From JBDLRH01 sp039800165 (GTDB taxonomy: Bacteria > Pseudomonadota > Gammaproteobacteria > Burkholderiales > Burkholderiaceae_C), in the NCBI GenBank assembly GCA_039800165.1, contig JBDLRH010000037.1, positions 60,660 to 124,659 on the forward strand: a DNA stretch of 64,000 nt. The letters run 5' to 3'. Under the pieces are notes generated by a model, which saw only the letters and a program-made list of their open reading frames with translations, was not told the DNA's origin and searched no databases. The translations under genes were made by a program, and so were the position numbers. Positions 28,623 through 38,066 of this stretch are shown piece by piece. Numbering within the stretch: the stretch's first letter is position 1; each line of letters opens with the position of its first letter.

Positions 28623-29192
28623 ATGCTGCCCGGGCTGGAGCCGGCCGAGCTGCCGGCAGACGCCATCGAGGTGGGGCGCATCGCCGACGCATGGGGCGTC
28701 AAGGGCTGGTTCAAGGTCCTGCCGCACAGCGCCTCGCCCGAGGCGCTTTTTTCTTCCCGCACCTGGTACCTGCAGCCTTCCGAGCGCGGCGCGCGCCGCT
28801 TCGAGGGCACGCAGCGCCTGCGCATCCGCGAGGCGCGCGAGCATGCCGACAGCGTGGTTGCCCAGGCCCATGACATCGCCGACCGTGACGGGGCCGAGCA
28901 GTTGCGCGGCGCGCGCGTGTATGTGCCGCGCTCGAGCTTTCCCACGCCCGGCAGCGACGAGTACTACTGGGTCGACCTGATCGGCCTGCAGGTGGTCAAC
29001 CGCGAGGGCGTGGCGCTGGGCACGGTGCGCGACCTGATGGCCACCGGCCCGCACAGCGTGCTGGTGATCGAGCACACCGCGCCGGGCGACGAGCGGCCGC
29101 AAGAGCGGATGATCCCTTTCGTTTCTGCCTTCATCGACGCGGTGGACCTGCCCGGCCGGCGCATCACGGTGGACTGGCAGCCCGAGTACTGA
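28623..29192 (+). CDS. rimM: 16S rRNA processing/ribosome maturation factor RimM
   Basis: A 189-residue RimM. The N-terminal beta-barrel opens with [17 protein letters not shown] and the PRC-barrel part contains [15 protein letters not shown]. RimM binds S19 and helps 30S head maturation. It starts 17 bp after rpsP and precedes trmD in the usual order. ATG at 28623 gives about 15 residues before the conserved part, normal for the family. Confidence 0.96.
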   Translation: MLPGLEPAELPADAIEVGRIADAWGVKGWFKVLPHSASPEALFSSRTWYLQPSERGARRFEGTQRLRIREAREHADSVVAQAHDIADRDGAEQLRGARVYVPRSSFPTPGSDEYYWVDLIGLQVVNREGVALGTVRDLMATGPHSVLVIEHTAPGDERPQERMIPFVSAFIDAVDLPGRRITVDWQPEY

Positions 29193-29235
29193 ACACCGGT
29201 TGCCGCACCCGCCCGCCATCCGCGTCGTCCGCACC

Positions 29236-30018
29236 ATGCGCTTTGACGTCATCACCCTGTTCCCCGAGTTGTTTGCGCCCTTCCTTGAAAGCGGCGTGAC
29301 GCGGCGCGCCTATGCGTCGGGCCAGGTGACGGTGCGGCTGTGGGACCCGCGCACTTTTGCCGACGGCAACTACCGCCGCGTGGACGACCGCCCGTTTGGC
29401 GGCGGCCCCGGCATGGTGATGATGGCCGAGCCGCTGGCGCGCTGCCTCGAGGCGATTCACGCAGACCGCAAGGCCCAGGGCGCGGCCGATGCGGTGCCGG
29501 TGGTGCTGTTCTCGCCGGCCGGCCGCCGGCTCGACCACGGCGCGGTGGAGCAGTGGGCGGCCAGTGACGGAGCGGTGCTGATCTGCGGCCGTTACGAGGG
29601 CATCGACCAGCGCTTCATCGAGCGGCATGTCACGCACCAGGTCAGCCTGGGCGACTTTGTGCTGTCTGGCGGGGAAGTGGCCGCGATGGCGCTGCTCGAC
29701 GCGGTGGCGCGGCTGCAGCCGGGGGTGCTGAACGACGAGGGCAGCCACGCGCAGGACAGCTTCAATGCCGCGGTGGACGGCCTGCTGGACTGCCCGCACT
29801 ACACCCGCCCCGAGGTCTGGGACGGGCAGGGCGTACCGCCCGAGCTGATGTCGGGCCACCATGCCCGCATCGAACGCTGGCGGCGCGACCGCCGGCTGGA
29901 GCTGACCGCGCGCCACCGCCCCGACCTGATTGCCGGCGCCCGTGCCGCCGGGCGGCTGAGCGCCGCCGACGAGGCGCTGCTGGCCAGCCTGCCGCCCGCG
30001 CCCGAAAACTGTTTATAA
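29236..30018 (+). CDS. trmD: tRNA (guanine37-N1)-methyltransferase TrmD
   Basis: A 260-residue TrmD, a SPOUT methyltransferase that forms m1G37 and prevents frameshifting. It opens [13 protein letters not shown] and carries FGGGPGMVM near residue 55, RYEGIDQRF and [11 protein letters not shown] forming the trefoil-knot AdoMet site. ATG at 29236 fits the family start; the 43-bp gap to rimM holds no gene. Its stop codon lies within the rplS -10 element. Confidence 0.97.
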   Translation: MRFDVITLFPELFAPFLESGVTRRAYASGQVTVRLWDPRTFADGNYRRVDDRPFGGGPGMVMMAEPLARCLEAIHADRKAQGAADAVPVVLFSPAGRRLDHGAVEQWAASDGAVLICGRYEGIDQRFIERHVTHQVSLGDFVLSGGEVAAMALLDAVARLQPGVLNDEGSHAQDSFNAAVDGLLDCPHYTRPEVWDGQGVPPELMSGHHARIERWRRDRRLELTARHRPDLIAGARAAGRLSAADEALLASLPPAPENCL

Positions 30019-30032
30019 TCAGAGGCTTTTCG
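30014..30032 (+). promoter_or_regulatory. -10 element and initial leader of rplS
   Basis: TATAAT at 30014-30019 overlaps the trmD stop. After 4 nt comes GGCTTTTCG (30024-30032), the same 9-mer at the same spacing as behind the rpsP -10. AGAGG...CCTCT around it can form a short hairpin (30021-30039). This suggests that rplS has its own promoter in addition to readthrough. Confidence 0.65.
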
Positions 30033-30141
30033 ATCCTCTGCCCAGCCGCGGAGCCGCCTGGCGCCGCCCTCCATCCACGGGGGGCAAGCCGAGCGACGCA
30101 ACGCCTTCAGTGCAGCGTGGGCACGATCATTTGAGGAAACC

Positions 30142-30519
30142 ATGGACCTGATCCGCACCCTCGAGCAAGAGGAAATCGCCCGTCTGGGCAAGAACATCCC
30201 CGCATTCGCCCCCGGCGACACGGTGATCGTCAACGTCAACGTCGTCGAAGGCAACCGCAAGCGCGTGCAGGCCTACGAAGGCGTGGTGATCGCCAAGCGC
30301 AACCGTGGCCTCAACAGCGGCTTCACCGTGCGCAAGATCTCCAGCGGCGAAGGCGTGGAGCGTACCTTCCAGACCTACAGCCCGCTGATCGCGAGCATTG
30401 AGGTCAAGCGCCGCGGCGACGTGCGCCGCGCCAAACTGTACTTCCTGCGCGAGCGCAGCGGCAAGTCGGCGCGCATCAAGGAAAAGCTGCAGTACAAGAC
30501 GCAAGCCGCCGCTGAGTAA
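30142..30519 (+). CDS. rplS: 50S ribosomal protein L19
   Basis: A 125-residue L19 with the typical [15 protein letters not shown] start and the block [21 protein letters not shown]19 sits at the subunit interface. TGAGGAAACC gives the ribosome binding site. The 123-nt leader contains GC-rich inverted stretches, and a strong terminator follows the gene, closing the ribosomal cluster. Confidence 0.97.
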   Translation: MDLIRTLEQEEIARLGKNIPAFAPGDTVIVNVNVVEGNRKRVQAYEGVVIAKRNRGLNSGFTVRKISSGEGVERTFQTYSPLIASIEVKRRGDVRRAKLYFLRERSGKSARIKEKLQYKTQAAAE

Positions 30520-30540
30520 ATCGCAGCCGCTTCGCGAACG

Positions 30541-30578
30541 CCGCCACCAGCCCCCAAGGCTCGTGGCGGTTTTTGTTT
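30541..30578 (+). terminator. intrinsic terminator after rplS
   Basis: CCGCCAC-c-AGCC pairs with GGCT-c-GTGGCGG across a CCCAA loop, followed by TTTTTGTTT. Stem strength and U-tract are those of a good Rho-independent terminator ending the rpsP-rplS cluster. Confidence 0.9.
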
Positions 30579-30585
30579 CCATTCC

Positions 30586-31317
30586 ATGTCCGACCCCGCC
30601 GCCGATCCCGCCGCCGACCCCGCCACCGCAGCCTTCACGCCGCTGTCCAAGCTGCCCAACTTCGACCCGCGCCATGCGCCGGTCGTCGGCGTCGATGCCC
30701 ACCTGCCGGCGGTCGATGCGGCGCAGCTCACACCGCAGGCGCTGCGCGCACGCTTTGCCGCGCCACCCGTGTGGACGCCCGAACTGCGCTCCGAGCCGCG
30801 CTTCACCGACCGCGCCCCGGCGCAGGCCTCGGTGCTGGTGGCGGTGGTCATGCGCGAGCGGCCCACGCTGCTGTTGACGCAGCGCACCGAGCACCTGTCC
30901 ACCCACTCCGGGCAGATCGCCTTTGCCGGTGGCAAGGCCGACCCCGATGACCGCGACGCGGCGCACACCGCCCTGCGCGAGGCGCATGAAGAGATCGGCC
31001 TCGATCCGGCGCTGGTGGATGTGCTGGGCACCTTGCCGGCGTATGTGACCGGCACCCGCTTCATCGTCACGCCGGTGGTCGCGCTGGTGCCGTCTCACGC
31101 CACGCTTGTGCCCAACGCCGACGAGGTGGCCGATGCGTTTGAGGTGCCGCTGGAATTCCTGATGAACCCGGCCAACCACCGCCGCCATGCGATGGAGCTG
31201 TCGGGCATGCGCCGCGAGTGGTTCTCGATGCCCTGGCACGACGGCCAGCGCGAACGCTTCATCTGGGGCGCCACCGCCGGCATGCTGCGCAACCTGTACC
31301 GCTTCCTCGGCGCCTGA
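30586..31317 (+). CDS. NUDIX hydrolase, CoA pyrophosphatase type
   Basis: A 243-residue protein with a NUDIX domain at about residues 80-220. The Nudix box is GGKADPDDRDAAHTALREAH followed by EEIGL, with all canonical Gly and Glu positions. The preceding LLTQRTEHLSTHSGQIAFAGG is the signature of the CoAse subgroup (NudL/YeaB), which hydrolyses CoA to 3',5'-ADP and phosphopantetheine. The N-terminal ~70 residues are Ala/Asp/Pro-rich and variable. Confidence 0.9.
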   Translation: MSDPAADPAADPATAAFTPLSKLPNFDPRHAPVVGVDAHLPAVDAAQLTPQALRARFAAPPVWTPELRSEPRFTDRAPAQASVLVAVVMRERPTLLLTQRTEHLSTHSGQIAFAGGKADPDDRDAAHTALREAHEEIGLDPALVDVLGTLPAYVTGTRFIVTPVVALVPSHATLVPNADEVADAFEVPLEFLMNPANHRRHAMELSGMRREWFSMPWHDGQRERFIWGATAGMLRNLYRFLGA

Positions 31318-31407
31318 GCGTCGCTCTGGCCGCGCCTTCGCGGCAGGCGTCGCCGTGCCGCCTGTGTCGCCCGCAGCGCCATCGGCGTGCGTCGCTATCA
31401 TCTCCGC

Positions 31408-32397
31408 ATGAGCCTGTTTGCCCTGCTGTTTGCCCTGCTGGTCGAGCAGGTGCGCCCGCTTGGGGCCGGCAATGCGATCCATGCGGGCATGCGGGCCTGG
31501 GTGCGCTGGTCGCAGCGCAATTTCGACGCTGGCGGCCGCCAGCATGGCTGGTTGGCCTGGGCCATGGCGGTGCTGGCGCCCGCGCTGGCGGCACTTGCGG
31601 TGCACTGGCTGCTGACCTGGCTGGTCGGCTGGCCGCTGGCGATGCTGTGGGACGCCGCGGTGCTGTACGCCACGCTGGGGTTCCGGCAGTTCAGCCATCA
31701 CTTCACCGGCATTCGCGATGCACTGGAGGCGGGCGACGAGACCCTGGCGCGCCAGCGACTGGCCGACTGGCAGCAGGTCGACGCCAGCGAGGTGCCGCGC
31801 AGCGAAATCGTGCGCCATGCGATCGAGTATTCGGTGCTGGCAGCGCATCGCCATGTGTTTGGCGTGCTGGTGTGGTATTCCATCGGGCAGGCGCTCGGCC
31901 TGGGCGCCTGTGGCGCGGTGCTGTACCGGCTGGCCGAGTTCGCGCCGCGCTACTGGCGCCGCCGCGCCGCGCAGACCGACCCCCGTTCAAGCACCGTCAG
32001 CGCCGCGCTGCGCGACTCGGCAGCGCGTGCCTGGCACGCCATCGACTGGCTGCCCGCGCGCTGCACCGCCCTCGGCTTCGCGGTGGTCGGCAGCTTCGAG
32101 GACGCAGTGGACTCGTGGCGCCGCTACGCGCAGCGCTTTCCTGATGACAACGACGGCGTGGTGCTGGCTGCCACCTCGGGTGCGCTGAATGTGCGCCTGG
32201 GCGGTGAGGCCCTGCGGCCACGCGCTGCCGCCTCGGCAGAGCCTGCAGCCGACGACGAAGCGCTGGATGTGGAGCCCACCGCCGGCGCCGAGCCGGAGTT
32301 CGCGCACCTGCGCAGCGTCGTCGGGCTGGTGTGGCGCAATGTGGTGCTGTGGGTGGTGCTGATCGCGCTGCTCACGCTGGCGCACCTGGTGGGCTGA
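31408..32397 (+). CDS. CobD/CbiB-family membrane protein
   Basis: A 329-residue membrane protein resembling CobD/CbiB (adenosylcobinamide-phosphate synthase): LFALLFALLVEQVRPL at the start, YATLGFRQFSHHFTGI, SEIVRHAIEYSVLAAHRHVFGVLVWY and a C-terminal membrane helix. These proteins of Burkholderiales are divergent from true CbiB, and no other cobalamin genes lie nearby, so a role in cobalamin assembly is uncertain. It ends 3 bp before the stop of convergent rsgA. Confidence 0.8.
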   Translation: MSLFALLFALLVEQVRPLGAGNAIHAGMRAWVRWSQRNFDAGGRQHGWLAWAMAVLAPALAALAVHWLLTWLVGWPLAMLWDAAVLYATLGFRQFSHHFTGIRDALEAGDETLARQRLADWQQVDASEVPRSEIVRHAIEYSVLAAHRHVFGVLVWYSIGQALGLGACGAVLYRLAEFAPRYWRRRAAQTDPRSSTVSAALRDSAARAWHAIDWLPARCTALGFAVVGSFEDAVDSWRRYAQRFPDDNDGVVLAATSGALNVRLGGEALRPRAAASAEPAADDEALDVEPTAGAEPEFAHLRSVVGLVWRNVVLWVVLIALLTLAHLVG

Positions 32398-32400
32398 GCC

Positions 32401-33306
32401 TCAGTACCGCGACGTCGTCAGCTCGTCGAACAGCTGCGAATAGATGTCGTGCCGTGAGGCATCGATGGCGCCGCCTTGCAGCGCCTGCAGCACGCCGCAG
32501 CCGGGCTCGTGGCGGTGGGTGCAGTTGGCAAAGCGGCATTCGCCGGCGTGCTCGGCCAGATCGGGCATCCAGCGCGCGAGGTCGGTGGCGGCGATGTGCT
32601 GCAGACCGAAGGCCTGGAAACCGGGCGAATCGATCAGCGCGCCGCGCCGTGCTTCGTCCAGCCAGTACCAGGTGGTGCGCGTGGTGGTGTGCCGCCCGGA
32701 GTTGAGTGCCTGCGAGATCTCTCCGGTCTGCGCCTGCGCCTGCGGCACCAGCCGGTTGATCAGCGTACTTTTGCCCGCGCCTGAAGGGCCCAGCACCAGC
32801 GTGGTGTGGCCGTCGAGTGCCTGCGCCAGCAAAGCCAGGCCGCTGGCCTGCGCATCACTGTTGCGCAGCGCCAGCGGCAGCACGGTGTAGCCCATGGCGC
32901 GGTAGGGCGCCAAACGCTCCCAGGCTCGTGCGAACGGCTCGCTCAGGTCTTGCTTGTTCAGCGCGATCAGCGGCGTGATGCCCTGCGCATGCGCAGCGAT
33001 GAGTGCGCGCGCCAGCAGCGCCTGCGAGAACACCGGCTCGGCCGCCACCAGCACCAGCACCTGGTCCAGGTTGGCTGCAAACGACTTGGTGCGCAGGTCG
33101 TCTTGCCGGTAGAAGAGGTTGCGTCGCTCGGTGATGGACTCGACCGCGCCTTCGTCACCGCTGGATGACCACTGCACCCGGTCGCCCACCACCACCTCGC
33201 TCTTCTTGCCGCGCGGGTGGCAGATGCGGCGTGCACCGTCGCCCGACTCCACCAGGCAATGGCGCCCGAAGCTCGCCACCACCAGGCCGTCGTGCAGCAT
33301 GCTCAT
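32401..33306 (-). CDS. rsgA: ribosome small-subunit biogenesis GTPase RsgA
   Basis: A 301-residue circularly permuted GTPase: an OB-fold (about 1-70), then G4 LNKQDL before G1 GPSGAGKST (about 175) and G3 DSPGF, and a C-terminal zinc motif CRFANCTHRHEPGC. RsgA checks late 30S maturation at the decoding site. It lies 8 bp after the end of the upstream M48 peptidase gene region on the same strand, suggesting cotranscription. Confidence 0.96.
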   Translation of the reverse strand: MSMLHDGLVVASFGRHCLVESGDGARRICHPRGKKSEVVVGDRVQWSSSGDEGAVESITERRNLFYRQDDLRTKSFAANLDQVLVLVAAEPVFSQALLARALIAAHAQGITPLIALNKQDLSEPFARAWERLAPYRAMGYTVLPLALRNSDAQASGLALLAQALDGHTTLVLGPSGAGKSTLINRLVPQAQAQTGEISQALNSGRHTTTRTTWYWLDEARRGALIDSPGFQAFGLQHIAATDLARWMPDLAEHAGECRFANCTHRHEPGCGVLQALQGGAIDASRHDIYSQLFDELTTSRY

Positions 33307-33314
33307 GCGCGCAG

Positions 33315-34589
33315 TCAGCTGCCGCGCTGCGCCAGCCGCGCCAGCCGCTGCGAGGCCGGCGGGTGCGAGTAATAAAAGCGCACGAACAGCGGGTCGGGCG
33401 TGAGCGTTGAAGCGTTGTCCTCGTACAGCTTGAGCAGCGCACTCTTCAGGTCCGCGCCATCGGCCTGCGAAACCGCAAACGCATCGGCCTCGAACTCGTG
33501 CTTGCGCGACGAGGCAGCCGCCAGCGGGCTGATGAAGAAGCTGAACACCGGGCCAGCCAGCAGGAACAGCAGCAGCGCCAGCGCATCGTTGGCACCCACC
33601 AGGTTGGGCTGCACCCCGAGGCCGGTGTAGAACGCCGGCCAGGCGGACAGCCAGCCCAGCAGGGCCAGGCCGCCCAGGCTCATGGCAAACATCACCGCGA
33701 TGCGCTTGGCGATGTGGCGATGGCGGAAGTGGCCGAGTTCATGCGCCAGCACCGCATCCACCTCGCCCGGCGTCAGGCGCGCGAGCAGCGTGTCGTAGAA
33801 CACCACCCGCTTGGACTTGCCAAAGCCGGTGAAGTACGCGTTGCTGTGCGCGCTGCGCTTGCTGCCGTCCATCACGAACAGCCCGCGCGCGGAAAATCCG
33901 CAGCGCTGCATCAGCGCCGTGACGCGGGCCTTGAGGGTCTCGTCCTCCAGCGGCTGGAACTTGTTGAACAGCGGCGCGATCAGCGTCGGGTAGATCAGCA
34001 GCACCAGCAGGTTGAAGCCGATCCACGCGCCCCAGGCCCACAGCCACCACAGCGAGCCAGCCGCACCCATCAGCCACAGGATGACCCATGCGATAGGCAG
34101 GCCCAGCACGGCCGTGACCAGCGCGCCCTTGAGCACATCGGCCAGCCACAGGCGCGTTGTCATCTTGTTGAAGCCAAAGCGCTGCTCGATCACGAAGGTC
34201 TGGTACGCGCTGATGGGCAGCTCCAGAAGCCCCGCGATCAGCGCAAAGCAAGCCAGCAGGGCCAGCTGTTGCGCCATGCCCGTGCCCAGCAGGCCGCGCA
34301 GCGAAGCATTGAGCGCATCCAGCCCGCCCAGCAGCGTCCAGCCGATCAGCAGCGCCGCACCCCAGGCCATGTCGATCAGGCCCAGACGCGTCTTCGCGAT
34401 GGTGTAGTCGGCGGCCTTGCGGTGCGCCTCGGGCGATACGGTGCCGGCGAAGGCCGCGGGCACGGCATCGCGGTGCTGCGCCACATGGCGGATCTGCCGC
34501 GATGCCAGCCACAGGCGCAACAGCAGCCCGGCGCACAGCGCAAGGGCAAAGGCAGCGGTGACGACGTGGGCAGACAGCGCGGTTTCCAT
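33315..34589 (-). CDS. M48-family (Ste24-like) membrane zinc metallopeptidase
   Basis: A 424-residue membrane protease. Several transmembrane segments precede [10 protein letters not shown] (zinc motif near residue 288); the third zinc ligand Glu is in [10 protein letters not shown] near residue 370. The long N-terminal membrane part and FEQRFGFN-like segment [11 protein letters not shown] are those of CAAX-type/Ste24 peptidases, bacterial versions of which take part in membrane protein quality control. ATG at 34589 is favoured; a further ATG 57 bp upstream would reach almost to the orn start region. Confidence 0.92.
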   Translation of the reverse strand: METALSAHVVTAAFALALCAGLLLRLWLASRQIRHVAQHRDAVPAAFAGTVSPEAHRKAADYTIAKTRLGLIDMAWGAALLIGWTLLGGLDALNASLRGLLGTGMAQQLALLACFALIAGLLELPISAYQTFVIEQRFGFNKMTTRLWLADVLKGALVTAVLGLPIAWVILWLMGAAGSLWWLWAWGAWIGFNLLVLLIYPTLIAPLFNKFQPLEDETLKARVTALMQRCGFSARGLFVMDGSKRSAHSNAYFTGFGKSKRVVFYDTLLARLTPGEVDAVLAHELGHFRHRHIAKRIAVMFAMSLGGLALLGWLSAWPAFYTGLGVQPNLVGANDALALLLFLLAGPVFSFFISPLAAASSRKHEFEADAFAVSQADGADLKSALLKLYEDNASTLTPDPLFVRFYYSHPPASQRLARLAQRGS

Positions 34590-34648
34590 GGCGCGCGAGT
34601 GTAGGGCATGGCCCCGATGCGGCAGGGTCATCGGCGACAATTCCACCC

Positions 34649-35245
34649 ATGTCAGACCCTGCCGCTTCCCCCGTACCTGCCAGCCTGTCCAAGTCCGACC
34701 AGAACCTGGCGTGGCTGGATTGCGAAATGACCGGCCTGGACCCCGAGACCGACCGCCTGATCGAGATTGCGGTCATCGTGACCGGCCCGAACCTCGAGCC
34801 CCGCATCGAAGGACCGGTGTTCGTGATCCACCAGCCGGATGCGCAGCTCGACCGCATGGACGCATGGAACAAGGGCACGCATGGCCGCAGCGGCCTGATC
34901 GACAAGGTACGCGCTTCGACCACCACCGAAGCGCAGGCCGAAGAGGCGCTGATTGCCTTCCTGTCGAAGTACCTGCCCAAGGGTACGTCGCCCCTGTGCG
35001 GCAACACCATCGGCCAGGACCGCCGCTTTCTGGTGAGGTACATGCCCCGGCTCGAGGCCTTCTTCCACTACCGGAACCTCGACGTCAGCACCTTGAAGGA
35101 ACTGGCCAAGCGCTGGCGCCCCGAGGTGTACAGCGCTTTCCAGAAGCAGCAAAAGCACACCGCGCTGGCCGATGTGCACGAGTCGATCGACGAGCTGCTG
35201 CATTACCGCGAGCACTTCCTGCAGGTCGCGCCCACCGGCGCCTGA
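34649..35245 (+). CDS. orn: oligoribonuclease
   Basis: A 198-residue DEDDh exonuclease that degrades di- and short oligoribonucleotides, including pGpG from c-di-GMP turnover. Catalytic residues are seen in [10 protein letters not shown] (Asp, Glu), [10 protein letters not shown] (Asp) and [11 protein letters not shown] (His, Asp). It is divergent from the M48 gene with 59 bp between start codons. The 10-15 N-terminal residues before SKSDQNL are variable. Confidence 0.96.
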   Translation: MSDPAASPVPASLSKSDQNLAWLDCEMTGLDPETDRLIEIAVIVTGPNLEPRIEGPVFVIHQPDAQLDRMDAWNKGTHGRSGLIDKVRASTTTEAQAEEALIAFLSKYLPKGTSPLCGNTIGQDRRFLVRYMPRLEAFFHYRNLDVSTLKELAKRWRPEVYSAFQKQQKHTALADVHESIDELLHYREHFLQVAPTGA

Positions 35246-35469
35246 GCGCGCCCGCAGCCGGCCTCAGGGCGCAGGCGGCGGATCCGTGCGACAATACGTG
35301 GCTTCGCCCTGCAGTTGGGCGGATTCGCACATCTCCCCTCTTGCACCGGCTTGCGGCCCCGCCGCACAAAAAGCCAACCGCGTCTTTCGCGGCATGTCGT
35401 TGGATGGTGGATGTTTTCCAACCCCGACGACGACGTCACCCACCGGGTGCCGTGCGCGCAGGATGTTTC
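35246..35469 (+). other. long leader/intergenic region before the DEAD-box gene
   Basis: No convincing gene lies in these 224 bp. CCGCG-TCTTT-CGCGG (35378-35392) can form a short hairpin about 80 nt before the start codon. DEAD-box RNA helicase genes often have long regulated leaders; that is a plausible reading, not shown. Confidence 0.4.
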
Positions 35470-37185
35470 ATGACTTCTCTTTCCCTTCAACAGGGCAGCG
35501 ACAGCTTTGTCGAGCCCACGGTTGATACCCCGGCCACCGCCGCAGCCGATACCGCGCTGCCGATGGCCGCTGCCCCGGATGCGGCTTCGGATGCGGTGCA
35601 TCCCTTCGCCGCGCTGGGCCTCGACGCCTCGCTGGTGCAGGCGGTGATGGACCTCGGCTTCGAGCAGCCCACCGCGGTGCAGGCGCGTGCGGTTCCGCTG
35701 GCCCTGGCCGGCACCGACGCGCAAGGCGCAGGCCATGCGGGCGGCGTCAATGACCTCATGGTCTCCAGCCAGACCGGCAGCGGCAAGACCGCAGCCTTCC
35801 TGCTGCCGGTGCTGCACACGCTGCTGCGCCAGCAAGAGCATCGCGCCGCGCAGGAACGCGCCGAACGCGAGCGCCAGGCCGCCGAGGCCGCTGCCCGTGG
35901 CGAAGCCACCCCCAAGAAACCCAAGCGCCGTAACCCGACCAACCCGCGCCACTTCCAGGCGGCGGTGCCGGGTGCGCTGGTGCTGTGCCCCACGCGCGAA
36001 CTGGCGCAGCAGGTGGCACATGACGCGATCGACCTGGTGCGCCACTGCAAGGGCCTGCGCATCGCCTCGGTGGTGGGCGGCATGCCCTACGCGATGCAAG
36101 TCGCAAGGCTGCAAAACGCCAGCCTGGTGGTCGCCACGCCCGGCCGCCTGCTGGACCTGCAGCGCTCGGGCCAGATCCGTCTGGACGAGGTGCAGTTCCT
36201 GGTGGTGGACGAGGCCGACCGCATGCTTGACCTCGGCTTTGCCGATGATCTGGCCGAGATCCATCGCCTGACGCAGCAGCGCCGCCAGACCATGATGTTC
36301 AGCGCCACCTTTGCGCCGCGCATCCAGCAGCTGGCCATGCGCGTGATGCACGACGGCGGTGCGCAGGTGCAGCGGGTGCAGATCGACTCGCCGCAAGAGC
36401 GCCACGTCAACATCCGCCAGGTGCTGTTCTGGGCCGACAGCCCGCAGCACAAGCGCGCGCTGCTCGACCACTGGCTGCGCGACACCTCGATCGACCAGGC
36501 GATCGTGTTTGCCAGCACGCAAATCGAGTGCGACGCACTGGCGCAAGACCTGCAGCAGGCGGGCTTCTCATCGGTGGCGCTGCATGGCGCACTCAGCCAG
36601 GGGCTGCGCAACCGCCGCCTGATGGCGCTGCGCAACGGGCAGGTGCAGATCCTCGTGGCCACCGACGTGGCTGCGCGCGGCATCGACGTGCCCACCATCA
36701 CCCACGTCTTCAATTACGGCCTGCCGATGAAGGCCGAGGACTACACCCACCGCATCGGCCGCACCGGCCGCGCCGGGCGCGACGGCATTGCGGTGACCTT
36801 TGCCGAATACCGCGACCGCTTCCGCATCTTCGATATCGAGGCGTACACGCGCCAGCCGTTCCATGCCGAAGTGATCCCGGGCCTGGAGCCGCGCGACCGC
36901 ACGCCGCAACGCCCGGCGCCCCGGGGCAAGCCGCGCGCCGACTTCAGCGGCAAGCCGCGCCATGACGGACGCAAGGATGCCCGCAACGACAGCCGCAACG
37001 ACAAGCCGCGCCGCGGCGAGTTCGCAGGCAGCGCGCGCGAGGAAGGCTTTGGCCGCCAGCCCGGCTTTGGCAGCAAGGCCGGCTTCGGTGGCAAGCCGCG
37101 CAGCGGCCACGCGGCGCCCCGGACACATTCAGCGCATCCGGCGAAGGCAGCGCATGGCGAGCGGGGCCGCAAGGCGCCGCGCTGA
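35470..37185 (+). CDS. DEAD-box RNA helicase with Arg/Gly/Lys-rich tail
   Basis: A 571-residue DEAD-box helicase. The Q motif is GFEQPTAVQARAVP; Walker A SSQTGSGKT (about residue 100), DEAD in [16 protein letters not shown] in MFSATF and motif [12 protein letters not shown] are intact. Between Walker A and motif Ia (LCPTREL) there is a ~40-residue insertion rich in Glu/Arg/Lys/Ala (around residues 117-158) not present in RhlE. The last ~100 residues are basic, with repeated GFGxKxGFGGK units. It probably acts on structured RNA in ribosome assembly or cold adaptation. ATG at 35470 precedes family-like sequence. Confidence 0.93.
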   Translation: MTSLSLQQGSDSFVEPTVDTPATAAADTALPMAAAPDAASDAVHPFAALGLDASLVQAVMDLGFEQPTAVQARAVPLALAGTDAQGAGHAGGVNDLMVSSQTGSGKTAAFLLPVLHTLLRQQEHRAAQERAERERQAAEAAARGEATPKKPKRRNPTNPRHFQAAVPGALVLCPTRELAQQVAHDAIDLVRHCKGLRIASVVGGMPYAMQVARLQNASLVVATPGRLLDLQRSGQIRLDEVQFLVVDEADRMLDLGFADDLAEIHRLTQQRRQTMMFSATFAPRIQQLAMRVMHDGGAQVQRVQIDSPQERHVNIRQVLFWADSPQHKRALLDHWLRDTSIDQAIVFASTQIECDALAQDLQQAGFSSVALHGALSQGLRNRRLMALRNGQVQILVATDVAARGIDVPTITHVFNYGLPMKAEDYTHRIGRTGRAGRDGIAVTFAEYRDRFRIFDIEAYTRQPFHAEVIPGLEPRDRTPQRPAPRGKPRADFSGKPRHDGRKDARNDSRNDKPRRGEFAGSAREEGFGRQPGFGSKAGFGGKPRSGHAAPRTHSAHPAKAAHGERGRKAPR

Positions 37186-37193
37186 ACCGCGCT

Positions 37194-37985
37194 TCACATG
37201 ATGGTGGGGGTGGCGGCGCCGTCCATGATGAGCGCCGCGCCCGTCACGTAGCTGGCGCGCGCCGACGCCAGGAACACCACCACGTCGGCAATCTCTTCCG
37301 GCTGGGCCATGCGGCGCAGCGGAATGCGCGCGTTGGCGCGATCCATCGCCTCGTCCACGCTGATGCCGTTCAGGCGCGCATCGGCCTGCATGCCTTCCTT
37401 GAGCCGCTCGGTCAGTGTCAGGCCGGGGTTCACCGTGTTTACCCGCACGCCCTTGGGCCCGTAGGCGGCCGCCAGCCCCGAACTCGCCAGCATCAGCGCC
37501 GAATTGGCCGCACCGCCGGGCATGTGGATCGGCGTGGGGAACTTGCCGCCGGCACCCACCACATTGACGATCACGCCCTGGCCACGCGCGCCCATGCGCT
37601 TGACCAGCGGGTCCATCACATGGATGTAGCTGAAGTACTTGGCCTGCATCGCATCGGCCCAGACCTGGGGCGACAGCTCATCGGGCGGCGTGCGCTTGGC
37701 TGCGCCGGCGGAATTGACCAGCACATCCACCGGCGCGACGGCCTCGGCTTCTTCCACCGCGCGCTGCGCCGCCTGTGCATCGCGCAGGTCGGCAGCGATG
37801 GTGTGCACCGTGGCGGCGGGGAACTGCTGCGCCAGTTGCTGCTTTGCACGCGACAGGTTGTCCGCGCTGCGCGAGATCAGTGTCACGCGCGCGCCCTCGG
37901 CCAGAAAGCCCTGCGCGCAGGCCAGGCCGATGCCCTTGCTGCCGCCGGTGATGAGGATGTGCTTGTGGGTCAGTTGCAGGTCCAT
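37194..37985 (-). CDS. SDR-fold protein lacking the catalytic Tyr-Lys pair
   Basis: A 263-residue SDR-like protein. The nucleotide site TGGSKGIG at residues 14-21 and NSAG (in place of NNAG) are present, and the C-terminal ASYVTGAALIMDGA fits the family. However, the region where Ser and Tyr-x3-Lys should be reads VVGAGGKFPT and PGGAANSALM: the catalytic Ser, Tyr and Lys are absent. Similar BKR-like SDRs with a degenerate active site are known. It is divergent from the PEP-mutase-family gene 82 bp away, and probably belongs to that cluster. Confidence 0.85.
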   Translation of the reverse strand: MDLQLTHKHILITGGSKGIGLACAQGFLAEGARVTLISRSADNLSRAKQQLAQQFPAATVHTIAADLRDAQAAQRAVEEAEAVAPVDVLVNSAGAAKRTPPDELSPQVWADAMQAKYFSYIHVMDPLVKRMGARGQGVIVNVVGAGGKFPTPIHMPGGAANSALMLASSGLAAAYGPKGVRVNTVNPGLTLTERLKEGMQADARLNGISVDEAMDRANARIPLRRMAQPEEIADVVVFLASARASYVTGAALIMDGAATPTIM

Positions 37986-38066
37986 GGTGTGCCTTCGTCC
38001 TGTGTTGTTTTTGGGGGGCGGGTGTTTGCTAGAGTGATTGGACCATGAGCCCTCACACCCCTGACC

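Noticed and set aside
34417..35469. Extension of the second DEAD-box helicase by about 350 codons upstream
   Set aside because: The extra frame runs through orn in another reading frame and is Arg/Pro/Gly-rich shadow sequence; ATG at 35470 starts family-like protein.
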